From CAZOMR01 sp964580655 (GTDB taxonomy: Bacteria > RBG-13-61-14 > CAZOMR01), in NCBI GenBank assembly GCA_964580655.1, contig CAZOMR010000008.1:1-29973 (forward strand): DNA of 29,973 bases, given 5' to 3'. The notes below the pieces were generated by a model. The model worked only from the letters and a program-made list of their open reading frames with translations. It was not told the DNA's origin and ran no database searches. Below, in pieces: positions 7,049 through 14,979 of this stretch. The stretch's first letter is position 1, and the number at the start of each line of letters is the position of its first letter. The position numbers and the translations under genes are program-made.

Positions 7049-7989
7049 GTGGCCAGCGAAACATCATCCCGGATACCGACCCGGCTATGGGTGTGCGAAA
7101 GATCATCCTGGATACAGACCCGGCTCTGGGGGTGCGTCTAGGCACTGATATTGACGATGACCTGGCCATCATCATGATCCTTGCCTCCCCAGAGGTCGAG
7201 CTGATGGGCCTGACCTGCACCTACGGCAACTCCAGCATCAAGCGCACCTATGCCCATGCAAAGCGACTGCTACATCTTGCCGGCCGGGATGACATCCCTG
7301 TTAAAAAGGGCGCTGGATGGATGTCACGGCATATAGACCGGGACACAGAGGCCTCGCGTTTCATCGCGGAAACTATCAAGAGATTCCCCGGTGAGGTCAC
7401 CATGGTAACCATCGGCCCCCTCACAAACCTGGCCGCGGCCATATATCATAACCCCGGACTGATGGACATGGTGCCGGAGCTCGTGATGATGGGAGGAAGG
7501 CTCAACACAGGCCGAGGGGAGTTCAACTTCGCGGCCCATCCCGATGCAAGCAATCTGGTCCTTCAAACACCGGTTCCCAAGATCATCGCAACCATGGAAC
7601 TCTGCTTCCAGGTCGCTTTCACCGAAAAACATCTCAACGAGCTTGAACGCGAGCCATCACTCCTTATTCATCCATTCCTGCCAGCAGTCCGCAGATGGCT
7701 CAAGCTCAATCGTCTCGCAATATCAATACTCGCTCGAAAACAGAAGGCCATGGCCAAGGGAGGTTTTTATCCCTGGGACCCTGTCGGTGCGGCATACCTG
7801 ATTGACCCGTCTATCTTCTCCAGGATCATCCCCATCAAGATATGGCTTGAGAAGAAAAAGGTGATGGTGTCAAGGGATGTGGCGGATTTAGACGAGAGGC
7901 TCCAGGTCCGCGCCCCGAAGAGAATAGACGGCCAGCGGTTCTTGAGGCTCCTGCTGGATAGAATAAAAAAGGTAAAAAAGAAGATATAG
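7045..7989 (+). CDS. Inosine-uridine-type nucleoside hydrolase family protein
   Basis: 314-residue member of the nucleoside N-ribohydrolase family, enzymes that split nucleosides into base and ribose with a calcium-bound Asp cluster. The N-terminal metal site is visible as DTDPALGVRLGTDIDDD (residues 23-39). The MVTIGPLTNLAAAI and VMMGGRLNTGRGEFNF blocks are present. The C-terminal Asp ligand is D245 in YPWDPVGAAYLIDP, where many members have HDP, so the usual catalytic His position is Trp244. Substrate cannot be told from this. The start ATG overlaps the previous stop (ATGA). The first 18 codons contain a partial duplicate of the DTDPALGV motif, so a start at ATG 7087 would give a more normal N-terminus. 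It ends 5 bp from the convergent fmdB-type gene. Confidence 0.88.
   Translation: MSGQRNIIPDTDPAMGVRKIILDTDPALGVRLGTDIDDDLAIIMILASPEVELMGLTCTYGNSSIKRTYAHAKRLLHLAGRDDIPVKKGAGWMSRHIDRDTEASRFIAETIKRFPGEVTMVTIGPLTNLAAAIYHNPGLMDMVPELVMMGGRLNTGRGEFNFAAHPDASNLVLQTPVPKIIATMELCFQVAFTEKHLNELEREPSLLIHPFLPAVRRWLKLNRLAISILARKQKAMAKGGFYPWDPVGAAYLIDPSIFSRIIPIKIWLEKKKVMVSRDVADLDERLQVRAPKRIDGQRFLRLLLDRIKKVKKKI
7060..7137 (+). repeat. In-frame 39-bp tandem duplication in the nucleoside hydrolase gene
   Basis: Unit 1 (7060-7098) and unit 2 (7099-7137) agree at 33 of 39 bases. They encode NIIPDTDPAMGVR and KIILDTDPALGVR. The second copy joins the rest of the conserved metal site, so the first is the extra one. 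Four of the six differences change the residue or fall in its codon's first or second base, showing some divergence since the duplication. Confidence 0.9.
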
Positions 7990-7994
7990 CAGGG

Positions 7995-8330
7995 TCAGTC
8001 TTTTTTAGATGAAGACCCGGGTTTGTCTTGGGAATCCTTTTTATCTTCAGATTCCACGGACTTGGCCTTGGACTCCTTTGATTCACTGGATAAATCCACG
8101 CCCTTCTTGGCCTTGTCGTCCTTGGCCTTGGACTCCTTGCCATTGCCCTTTCCCTTTTGAGCATAGTCAGTGGCATACCACCCCGTGCCCTTGAGATGAA
8201 AAGAGCTCTCGCTGATGAGCTTCTTAACCTTGTGCTTGCATTTGGGACAACGCTGGAGAGGCTCATCCGTGATCTTCTGCATTACCTCGAACACGCCGCA
8301 ATTCGGACATTCATACTCGTAGATAGGCAA
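7995..8330 (-). CDS. FmdB-family zinc-ribbon protein
   Basis: 111-residue protein beginning MPIYEYECPNCG, the hallmark of the FmdB/CxxC_CxxC_SSSS regulatory family, with a zinc ribbon formed by C8/C11 and C28/C31. FmdB was named as a putative regulator in methylotrophs, but most members have no proven role. The segment FHLKGTGWYATDY after the ribbon is typical. Residues from about 60 onward form a Lys/Ser/Asp/Glu-rich low-complexity tail, probably disordered. A TTG start is used, with GGGGAG seven bases upstream on the minus strand. The tail contains two exact copies of an 18-bp sequence (8061-8078 and 8121-8138, coding for KESKAK), so it may have grown by duplication. Confidence 0.9.
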   Translation of the reverse strand: MPIYEYECPNCGVFEVMQKITDEPLQRCPKCKHKVKKLISESSFHLKGTGWYATDYAQKGKGNGKESKAKDDKAKKGVDLSSESKESKAKSVESEDKKDSQDKPGSSSKKD

Positions 8331-8373
8331 TTCTTACTCCCCTTTTTTCCTTCGCACCCTTGCCCAAATTACT

Positions 8374-8401
8374 ATTATACTCCAGCTATCCTGGTTTTCA
8401 A
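8374..8401 (-). promoter_or_regulatory. Sigma-70-like promoter for the fmdB-type gene
   Basis: On the minus strand TTGAAA (8401-8396) and a perfect TATAAT (8379-8374) are separated by 16 bp. The predicted leader to the TTG start at 8330 is about 37 nt. Confidence 0.65.
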
Positions 8402-8545
8402 GCTTTTTATTAGCAGTCCCATGTCCTCACCTGCTAAAGACATAATCATGAGACCTGCTGATGTCAAGAGTAAAACATAATTTGAGGGCCTGCGACATAA
8501 AAATGGGTTTTAGACGGCCCGCTATTCCCAGAAGTCTTTGAATGC

Positions 8546-8574
8546 TTGACCGGGATTTAGTTTGCGGGTAAGAT
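8546..8574 (+). promoter_or_regulatory. Sigma-70-like promoter for the phosphohexomutase gene
   Basis: TTGACC at 8546-8551 and TAAGAT at 8569-8574 have the ideal 17-bp spacing and lie 33 bp before the ATG at 8608. With the opposing promoter at 8374-8401 it accounts for most of the 277-bp intergenic region. I see no operator-like palindrome between them. Confidence 0.6.
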
Positions 8575-8607
8575 GTCTGGTAAAAGATTCCATACGGAGA
8601 TAAAGAG

Positions 8608-9969
8608 ATGCTGATGAATCCATCTATTTTCCGGGAATACGATATCCGGGGCGTTGAGGGCAAGGATTTTGATGAGGGGTTTGCTCATATTCTCGGCCGG
8701 GCTGTAGCCCGCGTAATCACCCGGTCCGGCGGTCATCAGGTGATCCTTGGCCGGGACTGCCGCTTAAGCTCGCCGTCTTTGAGCCGGGCACTTTGCGAGG
8801 GCATGATGAGGAGCGGCCTTGAGGTCACGGACATCGGCGTTTCAACCACGCCCATGCATTACTTCAGCCTGTTTAACCTGGAGGCCCACGGGGGAGTCCA
8901 GGTATCCGGCTCGCATAACCCTCCGGACCAGAACGGGTTCAAGATCAGCCTGGGCCACGATCAGCTTTACGGGGCCGGAATCCAGGAGTTGAAGACCATC
9001 ATCCAGACAGAGGACTTTCCCGCAGGTGTCGGGTCAAGCAGGGAATACAACATAGCCGATGAATACATCCGCTACATTACGGATAACATAAAGCTCTCAA
9101 GGCCGATGAAGGTGGTGGTGGATGCCGGCAATGGCACTGCCGGACCTTTTGCAAGACCCATCCTTGAAAAACTCGGGTGCGAGGTGATCGAGCTTTATAC
9201 CGAGATGGACGGCCGGTTCCCCAATCACCACCCTGACCCCACAGTTCCCGAAAACCTGGTAGACCTGCGGAAGGAAGTGCTTGATGCGGGCGCTGATGTA
9301 GGAATCGGATATGACGGCGATGCGGACCGGATCGGAGTGATTGACGAGAGGGGCGAGATAGTGTGGGGCGACATCCTCATGATCGTGCTCAGCCGGGCCG
9401 TATTGGAGGAAGTCCCCGGTGCGACCATAGTGGGAGAGGTCAAATGCTCGCACCGCCTTTTTAACGACATAGAAAAGCACGGCGGCAGGGGAGTGATGTG
9501 GAAGGCTGGCCACTCGCTGATCAAGGCCAGGATGCGAGAGCTTGGCGCAGAGCTTGGAGGGGAGATGAGCGGCCACATTTTTTACCAGCACCGATATTTC
9601 GGGTTTGATGACGCCATCTACACAGGGTGCAGGCTCCTTGAATTGATGTCCCGGTCAGGAAAAAAGCTCTCCGAGATTCTCTCGGATGTGCCGCCGGCAT
9701 TTTCCACGCCGGAGGTCCGGATACCATCAAGCGACGAGAGCAAATTCAAGATCGTGGACCAGGCAAAGGAATACTTCCGCGACAGGTATAAGACCATTGA
9801 AGTTGACGGTGTGCGGGTGGTGTTTCCGGACGGCTGGGGCCTGGTCAGGGCTTCTAACACCCAGCCCATGCTGGTGATGCGATTTGAGGCAGAGAGCCAG
9901 GAACGGCTGGCCGAGATACGGAATATTGTGGAGAGCAAGGTAAACGAGCTGAACCAGGGGGCCGCCTGA
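8608..9969 (+). CDS. Phosphomannomutase/phosphoglucomutase
   Basis: 453-residue alpha-D-phosphohexomutase that interconverts hexose 6-phosphate and 1-phosphate, supplying precursors of GDP-mannose or UDP-glucose for polysaccharides. All four family signatures are visible: the phosphoserine loop VSGSHNP with S102, the Mg-binding DGDADR at 236-241, the sugar-recognition loop GEMSGH at 318-323, and the phosphate-binding RASNTQP at 414-420. Length and the GEMSGH loop fit the bifunctional AlgC/ManB-type PMM/PGM group. The start MLMNPSIFREYDIRG agrees with the family N-terminus. MNPSIF at the second ATG, two codons later, is an equally good start. It stands alone under its own promoter, upstream of the YfhO gene cluster whose products probably handle surface glycans. 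Confidence 0.95.
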   Translation: MLMNPSIFREYDIRGVEGKDFDEGFAHILGRAVARVITRSGGHQVILGRDCRLSSPSLSRALCEGMMRSGLEVTDIGVSTTPMHYFSLFNLEAHGGVQVSGSHNPPDQNGFKISLGHDQLYGAGIQELKTIIQTEDFPAGVGSSREYNIADEYIRYITDNIKLSRPMKVVVDAGNGTAGPFARPILEKLGCEVIELYTEMDGRFPNHHPDPTVPENLVDLRKEVLDAGADVGIGYDGDADRIGVIDERGEIVWGDILMIVLSRAVLEEVPGATIVGEVKCSHRLFNDIEKHGGRGVMWKAGHSLIKARMRELGAELGGEMSGHIFYQHRYFGFDDAIYTGCRLLELMSRSGKKLSEILSDVPPAFSTPEVRIPSSDESKFKIVDQAKEYFRDRYKTIEVDGVRVVFPDGWGLVRASNTQPMLVMRFEAESQERLAEIRNIVESKVNELNQGAA

Positions 9970-10001
9970 TTTGCCTCCAGTTGAGAGGACTGAATAAATT
10001 T

Positions 10002-10042
10002 ACCGCAAAGGCGCAAAGGACGCAAAGAGGAAAGTATAAAAT
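10002..10042 (+). repeat. CGCAAAGG-type dispersed repeat, copy 1
   Basis: A 41-bp copy beginning accgcaaaggcgcaaagga and ending tataaaat. It matches copy 2 (10167-10207) at 35 of 41 bases. The heptamer-like unit GCAAAG/GGACGCAAAG recurs inside it. Sequences of this kind are scattered in many environmental bacterial genomes (general knowledge). Confidence 0.7.
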
Positions 10043-10107
10043 TAAAGAGTCGGGCATGATGCTGAAGTAACCCGCCATCTTGACCGCCTTAGCCTTGGCC
10101 GCGGTGG

Positions 10108-10135
10108 TTGACAAAGGAAGGGTGGGGAATATTCA
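10108..10135 (+). promoter_or_regulatory. Possible weak promoter before the first YfhO gene
   Basis: A consensus TTGACA at 10108-10113 is followed after 16 bp by TATTCA (10130-10135), a poor -10 box. It is the only candidate in the 215-bp gap 9970-10184. Otherwise the gap holds the two repeat copies and a stretch with no recognisable content. Confidence 0.25.
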
Positions 10136-10166
10136 AGCCTCACGCCTCAAGTCTCAAGCCTAAATC

Positions 10167-10241
10167 ACCGCAAAGGCGCAGAGGATGCAAAAACAAAAAT
10201 ATAAAATAGAATCTTCTTTGCGATCTTTGCGTCTCTGCGGT
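10167..10241. repeat. CGCAAAGG-type dispersed repeat, copy 2, with inverted arm
   Basis: The left arm at 10167-10191 (accgcaaaggcgcagagg...) is complemented by the right arm at 10217-10241 (...gcgtctctgcggt) at 19 of 25 positions, giving an imperfect 75-bp palindrome. The left arm is a direct repeat of copy 1. The assigned ATG of the downstream YfhO gene (10185) lies inside the left arm. Confidence 0.7.
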
Positions 10242-12977
10242 TCAAAAGAATATCTTGACTGCACTTCTTCGGATAAAAAAGCGGACATCACGGCCAGCCT
10301 CATCATCCTTGTCATCATCACCTGCCTTTTCATTCCTACCTGGATACAAGGGCTTACCACGATTCTTCCGAGCTACCAGGACGAGACCCAGTGGTATCTT
10401 TACCGGCTCTTCATCAACCAGAGTTTCGCATCAGGCCGGTTCCCGCTTTGGTGCCCTCATTTATATGCCGGCCTGAACTTCGCGGGCTGGGGCCACGGAA
10501 GCGCGTTTTATCCTCCCGGGATAATCTTTTATCTCTGGCAATATGTGAACGCAACACCATTGAACCAGTGGTTTCATCTCCTGCTCGGAAGTCTGGGGCT
10601 CTATTACCTTGCACGCGTAATCCGGGTCCGGCCTTTTGCATCATGCCTCGGGGCTCTGTGGTTCGGGCTGGGACACCTGGTGCCGAGCTTCCAGGAGAAC
10701 TTCCTGCCCAGGGTCTTTGTCATGGGCTTTAGCCCCTGGATTTATGCATTTTTGTATCAGGTGGTCCACACGCGGCGGATAAAATTCCTGGTTCTGGCAG
10801 GGGTATCCATGGGAGCCCAGTGGCTCTCCGGGCATATAGAGGTGATAGTGCTCCAGGATGTGGTGATAGGACTTGGATTCATGGCCCTGCTCGTGACTCG
10901 ATATCGGGGTCGGCCCGGTGTGATCTTGATCTTTGCCGCGGCATTTATCATTGGCGTGGCACTGGGTCTGCTCCAGTTTCTCCCTGCCTTGGAGGAAACG
11001 AACAGGAGTTTTCGCTCCATTGGGTTTGACTACCCCCTTTTTCGGGCATTCACAATGCCCAGATTCTGGATTGAGGCATGGCTCTTCTGGCTTTCCATTG
11101 GAAATCTTTTCACACTACTTTTCATCGTGTATGCCCTGGCACGGATCAGAAGCGACCGGAGGGTTCTGCTCATAGCAGGATTGATCTTCCTCATACTGAC
11201 AATCACATTTAACTGGTTCAATATCCTATGGGTGGTCTACCGCATTCCGCTCCTCAACCGCTTCATCCCTCATGGCCGGATGCTTGCCCAGGCTTTTATG
11301 TTAATGGCCTTGCTTGTGGGGATTGGCCTGGATCATGTGCAGGGCAATCTCGCCAAATCAGCCGCAAGCCGTGTGCTATCCGTTGTCCTTCTAATCGAAA
11401 CCACGGCGGCCATTTTACTGCTACAGGTCTTTCATCTCCATGAAAAAATTCAGACCGACCCCGTGGCACGGGATGTGATTGCGCATTTCTTCCAGGCCAG
11501 GCTCTTTGCAAGCTGGGTCATTGGAATCATCGCAATCCTCTTTCTGGTATTATCCTTCATGCGCCGCAGTCCCCGTATCGGCACCCTGATGCTGGGCATT
11601 GTACTTGCCCTTGAGTTTATCCCCACTGCATTCGCACATCTGCCCCAGCGCCCGAAGACCATCATGGACTATAACCATGAATACATCCGCTTCTTCAAGG
11701 CGCAAAAGGATCGAGCCAGGTCTTTGATCGTGTATCCTTTTGACCGCTACCACGAGCTGGACATCCCCCTGCAGTCCGGAGTGCTTTATGGCACTGATGC
11801 GCCGGATGCATATATCACTTTATCCACGCTCCGTTACACCGAGTTCATGTCTTTGCTTGATCCACGCTCATACCGGCTTTCGCACGGCAAGATCGCGGAC
11901 ATCCAGACCCCGAATATACTCAAGCGCGGGGACTTCATAGGCCCGGAAACTATCCCCTTCATCAACCTGCTCAACCTCCGATTCATCGTTTCCCGTAACA
12001 GGAACATCAAGGACGCGACACATTATTTCCTTGCCTACGAGACAGATCGCTTCTCCCCGGTTTCAGGCCAGGCACGAAGGATTAACTGGAATGATCTTGA
12101 GCTCCTTCCGCCTGCGACCTTTGGACTTGACCTTTACTTTCGCGCCGGAGACCACCTCCGTCTCGGAATATCAGCACCAGGAAAAACCCGGCCCGGGCCA
12201 ATTCTCCTGGAGGTCGCTGAACTTTCCGAAAGCGGTGGAAGGAGGGTGCTCTTTGAGAAGATGCTTGAGATTGAGCCGGGCGAGCTTGCCGGGAACTTTG
12301 ACATATCCCTTGAAGACATCTGGGCCAGGAGGACCACCTTGTGCATTTCGGCAAAGGCTCTTGCAAGGCGCGGCCCGGACCGGTTGATCCTGGTGAGACC
12401 TCATATATACAATCCGGACAAGCATTTCGTGCGGCTCAACCTGTCAGAGGTTAACATCTTCCGGAATCCGACTGCCATGTCCCGCGCTTTTCTGGTTCAT
12501 GATTACAGGATAATTCCGGACTGCGAGGCCCGGCTGGAATTCATGAGAAGCCCGGAATTCAAGCCTGATAGACTGGCTGTGCTTGAGGCTGATCCGGGCC
12601 TGGAGATAATCGGGACAGACAAGTCCGAAGGGTCCGGAAAAATGCGGCGCGGGGAGGGCGTGCTCATCGAGAGGTATGAGTCGGATGAGGTGATGGTGAT
12701 GGTGCGCGCACAGGTTCCGGGCATGCTTTTGCTCTCGGATCAATACGCGCCCGGCTGGAGGGTCTGGGTGGATCGCAAAGAGCAGGTCATTCTTCCCGCG
12801 GATCATGCCTTCCGCGCGGTAAAGGTTGAGCCCGGATACCACCTTGTGCATTTTCGCTATCAGCCGAAGTCCTTTATCATAAGCCTGTACTTCGCCATTA
12901 TATCCTGGCTCGGCATTCTGGGCTTGATTGCAATTGCGCGGCTGGGCAATTACCGGGCGAGAAGCCGAGCCCCTTGA
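10185..12977 (+). CDS. YfhO-family polytopic membrane protein (first copy)
   Basis: 930 residues as assigned. About a dozen hydrophobic helices occupy residues 35-450, followed by a large soluble domain and a final pair of helices. YfhO proteins are GT-C-like membrane proteins linked to glycosylation of surface polymers, for example lipoteichoic acid in Gram-positives. Diagnostic elements are the early loop with GRFPLWCPHLYAGLNFAG and FYPPGI, and the C-terminal block LLLSDQYAPGWRVWVD...PADHAFRAVKV. The N-terminal 25-30 residues (including SSLRSLRLCGS) are the translation of a dispersed repeat and precede the first helix, which begins near ITASLIILVIITCLF. The true start may therefore be one of the TTG codons just inside, or the repeat may have supplied a new start. 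No clear ribosome site precedes the ATG beyond GCAGAGG. A paralogue lies at 16724. Confidence 0.85.
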   Translation: MQKQKYKIESSLRSLRLCGSKEYLDCTSSDKKADITASLIILVIITCLFIPTWIQGLTTILPSYQDETQWYLYRLFINQSFASGRFPLWCPHLYAGLNFAGWGHGSAFYPPGIIFYLWQYVNATPLNQWFHLLLGSLGLYYLARVIRVRPFASCLGALWFGLGHLVPSFQENFLPRVFVMGFSPWIYAFLYQVVHTRRIKFLVLAGVSMGAQWLSGHIEVIVLQDVVIGLGFMALLVTRYRGRPGVILIFAAAFIIGVALGLLQFLPALEETNRSFRSIGFDYPLFRAFTMPRFWIEAWLFWLSIGNLFTLLFIVYALARIRSDRRVLLIAGLIFLILTITFNWFNILWVVYRIPLLNRFIPHGRMLAQAFMLMALLVGIGLDHVQGNLAKSAASRVLSVVLLIETTAAILLLQVFHLHEKIQTDPVARDVIAHFFQARLFASWVIGIIAILFLVLSFMRRSPRIGTLMLGIVLALEFIPTAFAHLPQRPKTIMDYNHEYIRFFKAQKDRARSLIVYPFDRYHELDIPLQSGVLYGTDAPDAYITLSTLRYTEFMSLLDPRSYRLSHGKIADIQTPNILKRGDFIGPETIPFINLLNLRFIVSRNRNIKDATHYFLAYETDRFSPVSGQARRINWNDLELLPPATFGLDLYFRAGDHLRLGISAPGKTRPGPILLEVAELSESGGRRVLFEKMLEIEPGELAGNFDISLEDIWARRTTLCISAKALARRGPDRLILVRPHIYNPDKHFVRLNLSEVNIFRNPTAMSRAFLVHDYRIIPDCEARLEFMRSPEFKPDRLAVLEADPGLEIIGTDKSEGSGKMRRGEGVLIERYESDEVMVMVRAQVPGMLLLSDQYAPGWRVWVDRKEQVILPADHAFRAVKVEPGYHLVHFRYQPKSFIISLYFAIISWLGILGLIAIARLGNYRARSRAP

Positions 12978-13002
12978 ACTAAAGGGCTATATCTAATATA
13001 AG
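12974..13002 (+). promoter_or_regulatory. Probable promoter for apgM
   Basis: TTGAAC at 12974-12979 (overlapping the YfhO stop codon) and TATAAG at 12997-13002, 17-bp spacing, 32 bp before the ATG at 13035. A short palindrome, atatct-aatata-agatat, overlaps the -10 region. The ribosome site AAAGGGG is at 13021-13027. Confidence 0.45.
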
Positions 13003-13034
13003 ATATAAATATCTTCCTGGAAAGGGGACATGGG

Positions 13035-14243
13035 ATGAATTACTATCAGGACTTGGTAAAGGACCTGGCACGCGAGACCGACTCGAAAATAGTGTTCCTG
13101 ATAATGGACGGTCTGGGCGGAATGCCGGTCTCGCAGGATGGCAAGACCGAGCTTGAGCTTGCACGCACGCCCCACATGGACGCACTGGTCGAGAAAAACA
13201 CCTGCGGCCTTGCAGACCCGATAGCCCCGGGTATCTCCCCGGGAAGCGGGCCAGCCCACCTTTCGCTCTTCGGGTATGACCCGGTCAAATACCTTATGGG
13301 CAGGGGGGTGCTCGAGGCCCTTGGTATAGATTTTCCGCTCAAGCCAGGGGACATTGCCATACGAATAAACTTCTGCACCGTGGACGACAATGGTGTTGTC
13401 ACGGACCGCCGGGCCGGACGCATCTCCACCGAGAGATGCGTGGAACTTGCGGCAAGGCTGGACAAGATCAAGCTCGGGGCCGCGGAGCTGTTCGTTCGTC
13501 CGGTCAAGGAACACCGGGCCGCGGTGGTCATTCGCGCCCCGGGCCTGGGCGACAGGCTCAATGACACCGATCCGCAGGTTACGGGCAAAAGGCCTTTGCC
13601 ACTGGAGCCGGGGGACGAGCCGAGCCGGAAGACCGCGACGCTGGCCAATGATTTTATCAAGCAGGCCAAAGATATACTCAAACACGAACAGCCGGCTAAC
13701 ATGTTGCTCCTCCGCGGGATTTCAAGTTTTGCCAGGTATCCGAGCATGGCCGGGGTTTACAAGTTGAAGGCCGCGGCCATAGCCCAGTATCCCATGTATC
13801 GGGGGCTGGCGAGGCTTCTTGAGATGGACCTTCTTGATGTAGGAGACCGTCTGGAGAACCTGTTTGATGTTCTTGAACAGGTCTATGCGGATTACACCTT
13901 CTTTTTCGTCCATGTCAAAAAGACGGACAGTGCGGGCGAGGATGGCGATTGGTCGCGCAAGGTGGATGTGATAGAGGCGGTTGACCGGGAGGTTCCGCGG
14001 GTGCTTGCGCTAAATCCGGAGGCACTTATCATAACCGGCGATCACTCCACGCCCGCGGTCCTGAAGGCTCATTCATGGCATCCCCTGCCGGTCCTGCTTG
14101 CGAGTCCGAACTGCATCCCTGACCGGGAAACGGAGTTCGGTGAGCGGGCCTGTATGCACGGGGGTCTGGGCAGGATTCCCAGCACCTCGCTTTTACCCCT
14201 GGCCATGGCCCACGCGCTCAAGCTGGAACGCTTTGGTGCTTGA
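13035..14243 (+). CDS. apgM: 2,3-bisphosphoglycerate-independent phosphoglycerate mutase, archaeal type
   Basis: 402-residue enzyme of the ApgM family (alkaline phosphatase superfamily), which interconverts 3- and 2-phosphoglycerate in glycolysis and gluconeogenesis. The metal-binding FLIMDGLGGMP with D25 is at the N-terminus. The phospho-acceptor Ser is S71 in PGSGPAHLSLFGYDP, with the MGRGVLEALGI block next to it. The C-terminal metal site is seen in HVKKTDSAGEDGDW and LIITGDHSTP. Length is as expected for this family (about 400) and well below the 510 of the GpmI type. The ATG is chosen by AAAGGGG seven bases upstream; another ATG at 13030 is out of frame. Its stop lies inside the start region of the comF-type gene, so translation of the two is probably coupled. 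Confidence 0.95.
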   Translation: MNYYQDLVKDLARETDSKIVFLIMDGLGGMPVSQDGKTELELARTPHMDALVEKNTCGLADPIAPGISPGSGPAHLSLFGYDPVKYLMGRGVLEALGIDFPLKPGDIAIRINFCTVDDNGVVTDRRAGRISTERCVELAARLDKIKLGAAELFVRPVKEHRAAVVIRAPGLGDRLNDTDPQVTGKRPLPLEPGDEPSRKTATLANDFIKQAKDILKHEQPANMLLLRGISSFARYPSMAGVYKLKAAAIAQYPMYRGLARLLEMDLLDVGDRLENLFDVLEQVYADYTFFFVHVKKTDSAGEDGDWSRKVDVIEAVDREVPRVLALNPEALIITGDHSTPAVLKAHSWHPLPVLLASPNCIPDRETEFGERACMHGGLGRIPSTSLLPLAMAHALKLERFGA

Positions 14244-14979
14244 ATTACGCCTGTCCTCATTTGTCTCATCCTCAGCAGGTCTGGTGTTTCCTCCAACATG
14301 CCCGCTCTGCCGTGATCCTCTGGAGGATGGCGAAGGCGGGTTCTGCTCTTCTTGTCGGGAGGACATGGTCATGATCGAGGAGCCCAAGTGTCCTGTCTGC
14401 GGTGCTCCCTTTTTGTCCGAGACGGTGCCTGCGCATCTTTGCGGAAGATGCATCAAGAGAAGGCCCCCTTTTAAGCGGGCCAGGTCATGGGGGATTTATG
14501 ACAAGGCCCTGAGGGATGCTGTCCGTGAATTCAAGTTCCATGCCCGGCATGGGCTGTGCCGGCCCCTGGCTGATCTTCTCGGAGAGGTATATGACCGGGA
14601 CATGGCGGACCGCGGATTCAATCTGGTCATTCCCGTGCCACTGCATAAGAGGCGCCTCAGGGAGCGCGGCTTTGACCAGGCGACCCTGCTTGCACGGTCT
14701 CTTTCAAAGAGGAATGGCCTGGAACTTTCGCTATATAATCTCCGGCGCAGACGGTTTACCATGCCGCAATACGGTCTCACTCTGCGGGCGCGCGAGGCCA
14801 ATGTTCGCGGTGCATTTGATTTGAAAAAGCCGGAACAGATAAAGGGCCGTGATGTTCTTCTGGTGGATGATGTTTATACCACCGGGGCCACGGTTAAGGA
14901 GTGCGCGCGTGTCTTGCGCAGGGCCGGGGCAAAAGAGGTGGGCGTAATAACGCTTGCCAGGGGCGGTGTAGGTAAATGA
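14236..14979 (+). CDS. comF: ComF-family phosphoribosyltransferase-like protein
   Basis: 247 residues from the GTG at 14236, which overlaps the apgM stop by 8 nt. TTG at 14233 is an equal alternative; the frame is open far upstream but that part is not ComF-like. The N-terminal zinc region has four CxxC pairs: C22/C25, C37/C40, C52/C55 and C69/C72. The C-terminal type I phosphoribosyltransferase domain carries the PRPP loop VLLVDDVYTTGAT at about 207-219. The RGFDQATLLARSLS motif is standard. ComF in competent bacteria helps DNA uptake, possibly with helicase ComFA. Most homologues, as here, are single genes in non-competence contexts and their substrate is unknown. A ribosome site is not obvious, consistent with translational coupling to apgM. 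Confidence 0.9.
   Translation: MLELRLSSFVSSSAGLVFPPTCPLCRDPLEDGEGGFCSSCREDMVMIEEPKCPVCGAPFLSETVPAHLCGRCIKRRPPFKRARSWGIYDKALRDAVREFKFHARHGLCRPLADLLGEVYDRDMADRGFNLVIPVPLHKRRLRERGFDQATLLARSLSKRNGLELSLYNLRRRRFTMPQYGLTLRAREANVRGAFDLKKPEQIKGRDVLLVDDVYTTGATVKECARVLRRAGAKEVGVITLARGGVGK

Noticed and set aside
10001..10241. CRISPR-like repeats from the two similar CGCAAAGG copies
   Set aside because: There are only two copies, they are 165 bp apart, and the second is part of an imperfect palindrome; no cas genes are nearby.
14098..14235. Longer open frame upstream of the ComF protein, starting at ATG 14098
   Set aside because: It lies wholly inside apgM in another frame, its translation does not resemble ComF, and the ComF-like sequence begins near the GTG at 14236.
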